From Chthoniobacterales bacterium (GTDB lineage Bacteria; Verrucomicrobiota; Verrucomicrobiia; Chthoniobacterales; DASVRZ01), in contig JBDSQB010000009.1 of assembly GCA_039930045.1 (NCBI GenBank), positions 62,001 to 126,000 of the forward strand: a stretch of DNA of 64,000 nt, written 5' to 3'. The number at the start of each line of letters is the position of its first letter. The stretch's first letter is position 1. Shown here piece by piece: positions 55,189 to 63,080 of this stretch. A program made the translations under genes and the position numbers. Under the pieces are notes generated by a model that was not told the origin of the DNA, did not search any database, and saw nothing but the letters and a program-made list of their open reading frames with translations.

Positions 55189-55437
55189 TTACGGAGTAGT
55201 CGTAGTGGACTTTGTTTCGCTACTGCTGGAACCGCCGGGACTAACCGTGGTGGTGCTTTCCGTTTTCTTCTCAGACGAAGCCGGATTGACGATGGTGGTA
55301 TTGTTTTCCGTCTTCTTTTCCGCGCCGGGAACGATGACCGTAGTGTCTTTGCCAGAGTCTCCGGCAGGAACAACGGTGGTTTTTTCACAGGCGGTGAAGA
55401 GTGATGCGAGTGCGAGGGTATAGAGTAGTTTTTTCAT
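55189..55437 (-). CDS. Small Ser/Thr-rich lipoprotein
   Basis: 82 residues. Signal peptide with lipobox (LASLFTAC, Cys17), then a low-complexity chain rich in Thr, Ser and Lys (KTTVVPAGDSGKDTTVIVPG, SSEKKTESTTTVSPGG, ETKSTTTTP). Three imperfect repeats of a K-T-x-(x)-T-T-V/I-x-P-x-G unit are visible. No family; it looks like a secreted unstructured linker or coat peptide. It is followed by a terminator and preceded by a 163-base gap to ahcY that contains the ahcY terminator. Confidence 0.75.
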   Translation of the reverse strand: MKKLLYTLALASLFTACEKTTVVPAGDSGKDTTVIVPGAEKKTENNTTIVNPASSEKKTESTTTVSPGGSSSSETKSTTTTP

Positions 55438-55549
55438 GTGTTCAGTTAGGATTCTGACAATCGTCAGGTCCAGATACTACGAAAACACTGAATGAACTGG
55501 CCGTAAGTAACTTCGCGATTTCCTGATCCGTTCATCAGGGCACAAAAAA

Positions 55550-55572
55550 AACCGGCCTTTGTAGGACGGGTT
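55550..55572 (-). terminator. Terminator downstream of ahcY
   Basis: On the minus strand an imperfect AACC...GGTT hairpin with an inner CCT/AGG pairing (55550-55572) is followed by eight T (55543-55550). It lies 28 bases past the adenosylhomocysteinase stop, a normal distance for an intrinsic terminator, though the stem is bulged. Confidence 0.6.
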
Positions 55573-55599
55573 CTTTGTTAGTTGAAACTGCCGCGCGTG

Positions 55600-57030
55600 T
55601 TAGTAGCGGTAGTGATTCGGCTTGTAAGGTCCTTCGATTGGAACGTCGAGGTAAGCGGCTTGTTTCTCGGAGAGAACCGTGAGCTTGGCTCCGATCTTGC
55701 CCAAGTGCAGGCGGGCTACTTCTTCGTCGAGTTTCTTCGGCAAAACGAAGACCGCAGGCTTGTAGAGATCGCGATTTTTCCAGAGGTCGAGAATCGCAAG
55801 CGTCTGGTTGCTGAACGACGCGGACATGACGAACGATGGATGGCCTGTGGCGCAACCGAGATTGACCAGTCGGCCTTCGGCGAGCAGGAAGACACTGTTG
55901 CCCGTCGGGAAGGTGTATTTATCGACCTGAGGCTTGATGTTCACATGCTGGATGCCGGGGAAATTTACCAGCTTGTCCACTTGAATTTCATTGTCGAAGT
56001 GGCCGATGTTAGCAATCACCGCCTGATCCTTCATCTTCGCGATATGTTCGATGGTTAGCACGTCCACGTTTCCGGTGGTGGTGACGTAGATGTCGCCGCG
56101 ACCGAGAGTGGATTCGACGGTGTTAACCTCGTAGCCTTCCATGGCGGCTTGGAGCGCGTTAATAGGATCGACTTCGGTAACAATCACTCGAGCACCCTGG
56201 CCACGGAGCGATTGAGAACAGCCTTTGCCGACATCGCCGTAGCCGATGACGACTGCGACTTTGCCGGAAATCATGACGTCAAGAGCGCGGTTCAATCCGT
56301 CCACCAGCGAGTGGCGGCAACCGTAGAGATTGTCGAACTTCGACTTGGTCACGGAGTCATTCACGTTAAATGCAGGAATCAGAAGCTGGCCTTTTTCCTG
56401 AAGCTTGTAGAGACGATGCACGCCAGTTGTGGTTTCCTCGGAAACGCCTTTCCAATCCTTCACAATTTCGTGGAAAATATAGGGATTCTCGGCGTGGATC
56501 TTCTTCAACAAGTTCTTGATGACAGTCTCCTCGTGCGAACCAGACTCGCTGTTCACCCAGTCGCTGCCTTCCTCCAACTCATAGCCTTTGTGAAGGAAAA
56601 GCGTCACGTCGCCGCCGTCGTCGATGACTAACTCTGGTCCTTTGCCGTCGTTGTTAACAATCGCCTTCCAGGTGCAGTCCCAGTATTCTTCGAGGCTCTC
56701 ACCTTTCCAGGCAAAAACAGGGACTCCAGTCGCCGCGATGGCTGCCGCCGCGTGGTCCTGAGTGGAGAAAATATTGCAGGAAGCCCAGCGCACATCGGCA
56801 CCTAACTCGACCATCGTCTCAATGAGAACGGCTGTCTGAATAGTCATGTGCAGCGAGCCGGTGACGCGCACGCCAGCGAGTGGTTTGGCAGCGGCGTATT
56901 GCTTGCGAATGGAGATGAGTCCGGGCATTTCCTCCTCGGCGATTTGGATTTCTTTGCGACCCCAGTCGGCCAGGGTGATATCGGCGACCTTGTAGTCGTT
57001 TGCGATGCGAGTGCTTAGTGTTGTGCTCAT
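55600..57030 (-). CDS. ahcY: Adenosylhomocysteinase
   Basis: Hydrolyses S-adenosylhomocysteine to adenosine and homocysteine, removing SAH after methylation. 476 residues, the longer form with the roughly 40-residue insert found in many bacteria. It contains [18 protein letters not shown], the nucleotide-binding [19 protein letters not shown], the [10 protein letters not shown] strand and the conserved C-terminal PDHYRY-like ending [10 protein letters not shown]. It lies 15 bases downstream of metK; the two form a SAM-cycle operon. ATG 57030 is preceded by CTAAC, a pattern seen at several starts here. Confidence 0.97.
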   Translation of the reverse strand: MSTTLSTRIANDYKVADITLADWGRKEIQIAEEEMPGLISIRKQYAAAKPLAGVRVTGSLHMTIQTAVLIETMVELGADVRWASCNIFSTQDHAAAAIAATGVPVFAWKGESLEEYWDCTWKAIVNNDGKGPELVIDDGGDVTLFLHKGYELEEGSDWVNSESGSHEETVIKNLLKKIHAENPYIFHEIVKDWKGVSEETTTGVHRLYKLQEKGQLLIPAFNVNDSVTKSKFDNLYGCRHSLVDGLNRALDVMISGKVAVVIGYGDVGKGCSQSLRGQGARVIVTEVDPINALQAAMEGYEVNTVESTLGRGDIYVTTTGNVDVLTIEHIAKMKDQAVIANIGHFDNEIQVDKLVNFPGIQHVNIKPQVDKYTFPTGNSVFLLAEGRLVNLGCATGHPSFVMSASFSNQTLAILDLWKNRDLYKPAVFVLPKKLDEEVARLHLGKIGAKLTVLSEKQAAYLDVPIEGPYKPNHYRY

Positions 57031-57045
57031 GTTAGTATGTTGGAT

Positions 57046-58221
57046 TTATTGAATGTAGTTTTTCAGAGCTTCGGCCTTGTCGGTTTTCTCCCAAGTAAGG
57101 GAATCCAAGTCATCGACTTTACCGAAGTGACCGTAGTTAGTCGTCTTGCCGTAGATTGGGCGAAGAAGGTTTAATTGCTCTACGATGGCCGCGGGTTTGA
57201 AGTTGAATATTTCTTTCACCGCAGCTTCGATTTTTTCTTCGTCCACTAGGGTCGTTCCGAAAGTGTTAATATGGATGCTCACGGGATCGGGATAACCGAT
57301 GGCGTAGGCAAACTGCACTTCGCAACGCGTAGCCAGACCGGACGCGACTACGTTCTTTGCCACGTAACGTCCCATGTAGGCCGCACTGCGATCCACCTTG
57401 CTTGGATCTTTTCCAGAGAATGCGCCGCCGCCGTGACGCCCCATGCCGCCGTAAGTATCCACTATGATTTTGCGACCAGTTAGACCGGTGTCGCCTTGCG
57501 GTCCGCCGATCACGAAATTTCCCGTCGGGTTAATGAGGAATGTCGCGCCTCCTAACATCTCCGTCGGGAGCACTTTTCTAACAATCTCCTCGATGCAAAA
57601 ATCTTCGATCAACTTGTGCGGAATCCCCGCCGCGTGCTGCGTTGAAATCACCACATTGGAAATGCCGACCGGCTTGCCATCCTCATAGATCACCGACACC
57701 TGGCTCTTCGCGTCGGGACGCAGCCAATTCGCCTCGCCACTCTTGCGAATGCGAGTCAACTCACGCCCGAGCCGGTGCGCGAACATGATCGGAGCCGGCA
57801 TCAATTCCGGCGTCTCGTCGCAGGCATAACCAAACATCAATCCCTGGTCGCCCGCGCCCTGCTCGGCTGTCGCTTTTCCCTCGGCCGCCGCCGCGTCCAC
57901 GCCTTGCGCGATGTCGCTCGATTGCTCGGTGAGAATGTTAGTAATGAAGACCTTGTCCGCATGGAAAATGTCGTCGTCGTTGACATAGCCGATGCCGCGA
58001 ATCGCCTCGCGCACAATACGATTGAAGTCGATCCAGCCGTTGGTCGTAATCTCGCCGCCGACGATCACCATGTTCGACTTCGCGTAGGTTTCGCAGGCCA
58101 CGCGGCTGTATTTGTCCTGGGTCAGGCACGCATCGAGCACCGCATCGGAAATGGTGTCGCAAACTTTGTCAGGATGACCTTCACCGACGGACTCAGAGGA
58201 AAAAATATAATGACGTGACAT
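57046..58221 (-). CDS. metK: S-adenosylmethionine synthetase
   Basis: Makes SAM from methionine and ATP. 391 residues. ATP-binding [24 protein letters not shown] near the N-terminus, [21 protein letters not shown] mid-chain, and the P-loop-like [19 protein letters not shown] are the family signatures. It heads metK-ahcY, so SAM synthesis and SAH clearance are co-expressed. The 84-base divergent region to the ArsR-methyltransferase gene contains an ATCAT-N6-ATGAT palindrome. No SAM riboswitch fold is visible there. Confidence 0.97.
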   Translation of the reverse strand: MSRHYIFSSESVGEGHPDKVCDTISDAVLDACLTQDKYSRVACETYAKSNMVIVGGEITTNGWIDFNRIVREAIRGIGYVNDDDIFHADKVFITNILTEQSSDIAQGVDAAAAEGKATAEQGAGDQGLMFGYACDETPELMPAPIMFAHRLGRELTRIRKSGEANWLRPDAKSQVSVIYEDGKPVGISNVVISTQHAAGIPHKLIEDFCIEEIVRKVLPTEMLGGATFLINPTGNFVIGGPQGDTGLTGRKIIVDTYGGMGRHGGGAFSGKDPSKVDRSAAYMGRYVAKNVVASGLATRCEVQFAYAIGYPDPVSIHINTFGTTLVDEEKIEAAVKEIFNFKPAAIVEQLNLLRPIYGKTTNYGHFGKVDDLDSLTWEKTDKAEALKNYIQ

Positions 58222-58271
58222 GGGAGTTGGATTGTTATGGAAACGAAGCGCTGAATGGCGAACATCAACGA

Positions 58272-58287
58272 ATCATGATAGGATGAT
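58272..58287. promoter_or_regulatory. Palindrome between metK and the ArsR-methyltransferase gene
   Basis: ATCAT (58272-58276) and ATGAT (58283-58287) with a 6-base spacer, 18 bases upstream of the regulator start and about 50 upstream of metK. Size and symmetry suit an ArsR-type dimer. It is probably the operator by which the neighbouring fusion protein controls itself and metK-ahcY. Confidence 0.55.
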
Positions 58288-58305
58288 ATATCTCCGCTCC
58301 AGCTT

Positions 58306-59232
58306 ATGGCGTCAACCCTAAAAATTCTCCGCGTCCTCGTCGATCCGACCCGGCTCCGGCTCCTGCGGCTGCTCGGTCAGACTGAATTGACCGTGGCCGA
58401 AATGCAGGAAATTCTCGCCATGGGCCAGTCGCGCATCTCGACTCATCTCGCGCAACTCCGCCAGGCGGGACTCGTCGCCGACCGTCGCGCGGGCAAAAAT
58501 ATCTACTACGGACTCGCCCCCAACTCGGCTCAGAAACCGTGGTTTCGCCTCATGGAAGACAGCGCCGCCGAGCTGACCGAGACCGACCGCGACGACCGTG
58601 CCCTCGGGCTCGTTCTCAAGAAACGACAGGACACCGCCCGCGAGTATTTCGATAAACTGGCAGGGAAATTTGGCCGCAGTTATTGTCCAGGCCGGTCGTG
58701 GCAGGGTCTCTCGCACCTGCTGCTCACGCTCGTTCCGCGGGTCGTCGTCGCCGATCTGGGAGCGGGCGAAGGCACCCTTTCCCAGCTCCTCGCCCGCAGC
58801 GCGGAGAAGGTCATCGCCATCGATAATTCCGAAAAAATGGTCGAGTTCGGCTCCAATGTTGCGCGCGAAAACGGCTTCACCAACCTCGAATACCGCCTCG
58901 GCGACATCGAGGCCCCGCCCATCGAATCCAACTCCATCGACCTTGCGATCCTGAGCCAGGCGCTGCATCACGCCAGTTCGCCGATCCTGGCTTTGCAGGC
59001 GGCGCACAAAATCCTCAAGCCCGGCGGAAAAATCCTCATCCTCGACCTGCTGGCGCACAACTTCGAGCAAGCCCGCGAACTCTACGCCGACCTCTGGCTC
59101 GGCTTCGGCGAGGCCGAACTCCTCGAAATGCTCGAGCAAGTCGGCTTCAAAAACGCCGGAGTTACAGTCGTATCGAAGGAACCCGAGGCCCCCTATTTCC
59201 AAACACTCCTCGCCAGTGCGGTGAAAGCCTAG
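58306..59232 (+). CDS. ArsR-type regulator fused to a SAM-dependent methyltransferase fold
   Basis: 308 residues. An N-terminal winged helix (about 1-80) carries the recognition helix MGQSRISTHLAQLRQAGLV and a wing at RRAGKNIYYGLA. A class I methyltransferase fold (about 110-308) has motif I VVADLGAGEGTLSQLLA (about 147-163), the acidic ribose ligand VIAIDNSEKMVEF, and LAILSQALHHASSP. Gene position opposite metK-ahcY suggests it senses SAM or SAH through the methyltransferase fold, as proposed for SahR-type ArsR regulators. Whether it also methylates something is unknown. Its stop shares a CTAG tetramer with the convergent P450 gene. Confidence 0.87.
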   Translation: MASTLKILRVLVDPTRLRLLRLLGQTELTVAEMQEILAMGQSRISTHLAQLRQAGLVADRRAGKNIYYGLAPNSAQKPWFRLMEDSAAELTETDRDDRALGLVLKKRQDTAREYFDKLAGKFGRSYCPGRSWQGLSHLLLTLVPRVVVADLGAGEGTLSQLLARSAEKVIAIDNSEKMVEFGSNVARENGFTNLEYRLGDIEAPPIESNSIDLAILSQALHHASSPILALQAAHKILKPGGKILILDLLAHNFEQARELYADLWLGFGEAELLEMLEQVGFKNAGVTVVSKEPEAPYFQTLLASAVKA

Positions 59233-60449
59233 ACCGTCACCTCCAGCGGGCCGACGGAGCGAAACGTGGCGAGCGGTTTCCAGGTGACGGTCTCGCTTGC
59301 GAGCCGCGCATGGGGGAATCGTCGGAAGAAAGCGCTCAGACTCGTCGCGGCGATTTCGCGTCCGAAGTCGGCTCCGGGACAGGTGTGCGGGCCGAATCCG
59401 AACGCCGCCGTGCGCGTGCGCCGCTGAGTGGGATCGAAGTCGTCCGGGTTTTCAAATGCCTCGGGATCGCGATTGGCTGCGCCGAGCAGAAACGAAACCC
59501 CTTCGCCGGGCTGGATCGGCACGCCGCGTATCTCCAGCGGCACACTGGCGTGCCAGGTGGTGAGTTGCACCGGTGTCTCGAAACGCAGGATTTCCTCGAG
59601 CACGGGCGGAGCAAAATCGGGCTCGGCGATGAGGCGTTGCACCACGGCGGGATGCCGCAGTAGGGTGAGAATCCCATTGGCCATGAGCGCGCTGGTGGTG
59701 TCCTGTCCGGCCTGAATGAAGAGGATGGCGGTGGCGGCGAGTTGGGGCGCGCTCTGGATAATTCCGCGGGTTTGCATCGACAGCAGCCGCTCCAGAAACG
59801 GGGCGGGTTTCGTGCGAGCACCGGCTTCTCCGGCGGCCTCGGTGATCCAGTTTTCGAGGGTTTCCATCGCGGCGCTGGCCTGCTCGAGGCGTTGCTGATC
59901 GAAGTGATTGCCAAACCCGAGGCTGACGCTTTGCAGATGCGCGCCAAACTCCTGCCAGCCGTGGTTGTCCAGGCCGAGCATGGCGAGGTTGAGTTGCAGC
60001 GCCACGCGCCGGGCGAAATCTTCCGCGGCGTCGAAAGTTTTCCGCGCCGCCAGATCGTCCAGCGTCTGCCGCAGAATCGTTTCCAGAATGGCACTGTGAC
60101 CCGGCTCATCCAGCACGCGATTGACCAGACGCCGCGCGGGCGCGTGATGCGGCGGGTCGCGAAAAAGGGGCCATTCGCGTGTGACTCGCGCGTAAGCTTG
60201 CAGGGCGGGAGGCACGTTTTCCAGAGGCTGATTCCAGAGAGAACTGCGGTGAACCGAGCGTTTCAACACGGGGTTTTTCAAGCCGGCCTCGACGTCGCTC
60301 CAGCGGGTGACGAGATAACGCGGCACGCCGTCCGCCTGCGGAGGTTCGACGCGATGGACGGGGGAATTTTCCCGATACCAGCGATAAACCGGGTAGGGAT
60401 CGGCGCAGACCTCCGGATGCGTGAGGTCGAGCGGCAGCGGGAAAGTCAT
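59229..60449 (-). CDS. Cytochrome P450
   Basis: 406 residues, bacterial class I length. Haem-ligand loop FGFGPHTCPGADFGRE with Cys357; I-helix oxygen site FIQAGQDTTSA (AGQDTT 247-252); ExxR pair Glu286/Arg289 in EEILRF. No N-terminal membrane helix. Substrate unknown; no ferredoxin or ferredoxin reductase gene is adjacent. It lies 5 bases after the GT-like gene on the same strand and so may belong to the dltA-dltB-glycosyltransferase string. An oxidative tailoring role is inferred from that position only. Confidence 0.93.
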   Translation of the reverse strand: MTFPLPLDLTHPEVCADPYPVYRWYRENSPVHRVEPPQADGVPRYLVTRWSDVEAGLKNPVLKRSVHRSSLWNQPLENVPPALQAYARVTREWPLFRDPPHHAPARRLVNRVLDEPGHSAILETILRQTLDDLAARKTFDAAEDFARRVALQLNLAMLGLDNHGWQEFGAHLQSVSLGFGNHFDQQRLEQASAAMETLENWITEAAGEAGARTKPAPFLERLLSMQTRGIIQSAPQLAATAILFIQAGQDTTSALMANGILTLLRHPAVVQRLIAEPDFAPPVLEEILRFETPVQLTTWHASVPLEIRGVPIQPGEGVSFLLGAANRDPEAFENPDDFDPTQRRTRTAAFGFGPHTCPGADFGREIAATSLSAFFRRFPHARLASETVTWKPLATFRSVGPLEVTV

Positions 60450-60454
60450 GGAGG

Positions 60455-61777
60455 TTAGTCGGCGGCTCCTGAAAGCAGTCGGCGGAGTTTCTGAAAAAAG
60501 GTGAGAGGTGGCTTTGGTGGAGCGGGTGCGGGACGATTCTTTAGAGCTTTATACTTCTCGAAAAGCTCCGAGTGCCGGGCCAGCAAATCGGCGTGCTTGC
60601 TGCGGAGCGCCTCCATTTTTTCCTTTCTCTCACCTTGACGGGCAGCCAGGCGCAAGCTCGCGAAAGTCTGGTGCTGGGCCGCGATGGCTTCCCAACTCTT
60701 CTGCAAATTACCAACGGGAAACGAGGGCAATCGCAACGGCACGCCCTGCGTTTTGCGAAGGCTATCCATCGGTATTTTGGAGAGGTGCAGTTGGAAGCGC
60801 AGGAAATCAGCGCCCGCAATCATGGGATCGTAATCCGTGAGCGAGCCCGCCATCGCCGCGGCTTCCGCGTAGAGTGGGATCAGACTCGCCATGGTTTTTT
60901 CCAGGGTCGCCTCTTCGCGAATGCGCTGTGAAAAGAGCGCCGCGTCCACGGGATCGTAGCGGTCCATTTCGCGTCCGATCACCTCGGCATCCAGTGGGAG
61001 GCGCATCGTGTGGTAGCCGAAATTGTAATCTCGCAGCTCGTCGTAGTTTTCCGTTCGCGCCAGGTGACCCGCGCCGAAGAACTCCAGTTGCATCACGGCG
61101 CAACCGACGGCGGCCGCCTCCAGCGCGACGCGGCCTTTGGCGAAAACGAGATCAAACTCGGGAAAGAGCGTCTCCAGGTTTTCGACATTGCCCCCGAGGC
61201 TCGTGCCGACGGTGCATAGCTCGATGCCACGCGCCTCGCAGGCCGCTCTCGCCGCCAGCACTGCGGGGTGTTCCGGCACCAGATAATTGCTGGCCAGTAG
61301 CGCTCGCCGGGGTTTCGCGGGAAGCGGGCTGCGCGGGTGAAATTTGCGGTTGTCGAAGTGATTTAAAAGAACCGTCACGCGGGCGGCATCCACATTTTCC
61401 TCCTCCACCCAGCGTCGGCGGCAATCCTGATCCACGACGATCCAGCGAACCACGTTGGGCAGCCGACAGGCGCTTTCCTGCCAGGCTTCCGGCGAATGAC
61501 AGACGGATATGACTGGAACTCGCCGATAAGTCATCGCCGCCAGGGTGGTCTCGATAATGTGCTGCCCGTGAATCACATCGGGCGGCCCCGGCAGCGCGCG
61601 GAGATCGTCGCTCACCGGGATGCCCAGTTGCAGAAGGCGGTCGGACTGCGCGCCGAGTTTGAGGCTGAAGCACATCGGCTCGTGACCGGCGGCCAGCAAT
61701 GCCTCGGCGATCTCGCAAAGGTAAAGCTCGGTGCCGGCGCGCGCGTCGAGGGTGTTGTTAGTGAGCAGGATCCTCAT
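60455..61777 (-). CDS. Glycosyltransferase-like protein with C-terminal coiled coil
   Basis: 440 residues. GT-B (GT4-like) opening MRILLTNNTLDARAGTELYL, with DVIHGQHIIETTLAAM and HSPEAW in the acceptor half. In the C-terminal half, FDLVFAKGRVALEAAAVGCAVMQLEFFGAGH replaces the usual E-x7-E box with a weaker one. Residues about 340-420 are a charged coiled coil (SLRLAARQGERKEKMEALRSKHADLLARH) ending in a Pro-rich tail. It may glycosylate a surface polymer. It lies between P450 and dltB; the DltB stop is 85 bases upstream. Confidence 0.75.
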   Translation of the reverse strand: MRILLTNNTLDARAGTELYLCEIAEALLAAGHEPMCFSLKLGAQSDRLLQLGIPVSDDLRALPGPPDVIHGQHIIETTLAAMTYRRVPVISVCHSPEAWQESACRLPNVVRWIVVDQDCRRRWVEEENVDAARVTVLLNHFDNRKFHPRSPLPAKPRRALLASNYLVPEHPAVLAARAACEARGIELCTVGTSLGGNVENLETLFPEFDLVFAKGRVALEAAAVGCAVMQLEFFGAGHLARTENYDELRDYNFGYHTMRLPLDAEVIGREMDRYDPVDAALFSQRIREEATLEKTMASLIPLYAEAAAMAGSLTDYDPMIAGADFLRFQLHLSKIPMDSLRKTQGVPLRLPSFPVGNLQKSWEAIAAQHQTFASLRLAARQGERKEKMEALRSKHADLLARHSELFEKYKALKNRPAPAPPKPPLTFFQKLRRLLSGAAD

Positions 61778-61862
61778 GGGGGGCGGGCAGTGTTAACCAG
61801 ATTTCCCCCGGCGCAAAGCGCGGGTTTCGCGGAACAGTGCGATGGAACTCGCCTGTAAAAAG

Positions 61863-63080
61863 TTATCGGTTCGAGCGCGAGGAGCCAGCCGCCGGATGAT
61901 GCACCGCGACTGGCTGCACGGGCACGCCTCCGGCGAAAATCAGGAATCCGAGGCAGACGCAGTGAAACGTGAGCACCACGGAAAGCGCGTCCGTCCAACG
62001 CCGCGTGCGTGTCCATTTGCGCCGCTTTTTGTAAGCCGTCCACTGCTCGTAGCCGATCATCAGCCCGGCCTGATAGAAGCCGTAAACAATGTAATGCCAC
62101 TTGGTGCCGTGCCACACGCCCATGAGGCCGAACGACAGCAGCAAGCCGAGCGCGGAGATAGTCTGCGCGTTTTTTATGCGGCCCCATTTCATCATCCCCA
62201 TGACAAACCGCATGTAGATGTGATCGCGAAACCAGGCCGACAAACTCATGTGCCAGCGGTTCCAGAAATCGCGGATGTTTTTGGCTAGAAACGGCTTGTT
62301 GAAATTCACCGGCGTCCGGATTCCTAACAAATAACTAACACCGACTGCGAATGCGCTGTAACCTGCGAAGTCGAAGAAAAGATAAAGCGCGTAACCATAG
62401 AAATACACCACCGGACGCCACACGCCGGCGTGATCCAGAAGCGCTCCGAGCACGAGCTTGTTCAGGTAATGCGCGACGATGTATTTGTAGAGAAACCCGG
62501 TGAATATCTGATGCACCGCCACATCCAGATCGGCGAAAAATTGTTCCCGCGTGCGGACGGCGGCGTAGTCTTTCTGGAAACGGGCAAACCGGTCAATCGG
62601 CCCGGAGGACACCGTCGGAAAGAAAAACAAATAAGCAAAGAATTCCCCGAGTCCGAGGCTGCGCACCTTGCCATCCTGGATGCCGACTAACAAATCAATC
62701 GAACGAAACACCGCATACGACACACCGGCGAAACCGAGCGGATGATTCAGATGTCCAAAGATGCGCGAGAGCACCAGCGGCCCGACTGCGAGTGCAATGG
62801 AAGTCGCAAAAATCCAGCGCGAGTCGCTTCGCTTGCGGCTCTGCAAAAAAAGGACCGCCACGAAGCATTCCAAGCCGCCGTAGATCGCCAGCCAACCCAG
62901 CTCGGAAATGTGCGAGTCCGCCGCAGGCATCGCGCCGCCGTATTGGATGACTAACATCACGGCACTAACAGTTAGTATCCAGAAGCGCATCGAGCCGCGC
63001 CAGAGATTCATCCAGAGCAGCGGAATCGCCGAGACCAGAGCCGCGATGCCGAAATAGAAATAGGAGGCGTAGGGAATCAT
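61863..63080 (-). CDS. dltB: DltB-like MBOAT acyltransferase
   Basis: 405 residues with about 10-11 transmembrane helices. MBOAT hallmark His residues lie in RDFWNRWHMSLSAWFRDHIYM and GVWHGTKWHYIVYGFYQ. The start at 63080 is set by MIPYASYFYFG and by the ATGA overlap with the dltA stop; longer in-frame extensions upstream run into dltA. In Gram-positive bacteria DltB passes D-alanine to teichoic acids; in a diderm the acceptor is unknown. DltC (carrier) and DltD are not in the window and could lie past the edge or elsewhere. Confidence 0.88.
   Translation of the reverse strand: MIPYASYFYFGIAALVSAIPLLWMNLWRGSMRFWILTVSAVMLVIQYGGAMPAADSHISELGWLAIYGGLECFVAVLFLQSRKRSDSRWIFATSIALAVGPLVLSRIFGHLNHPLGFAGVSYAVFRSIDLLVGIQDGKVRSLGLGEFFAYLFFFPTVSSGPIDRFARFQKDYAAVRTREQFFADLDVAVHQIFTGFLYKYIVAHYLNKLVLGALLDHAGVWRPVVYFYGYALYLFFDFAGYSAFAVGVSYLLGIRTPVNFNKPFLAKNIRDFWNRWHMSLSAWFRDHIYMRFVMGMMKWGRIKNAQTISALGLLLSFGLMGVWHGTKWHYIVYGFYQAGLMIGYEQWTAYKKRRKWTRTRRWTDALSVVLTFHCVCLGFLIFAGGVPVQPVAVHHPAAGSSRSNR

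Noticed and set aside
57031-57045. Possible SAH or SAM riboswitch between metK and ahcY
   Set aside because: Only 15 bases separate the genes; the 84-base metK leader is also too short and shows no riboswitch fold.
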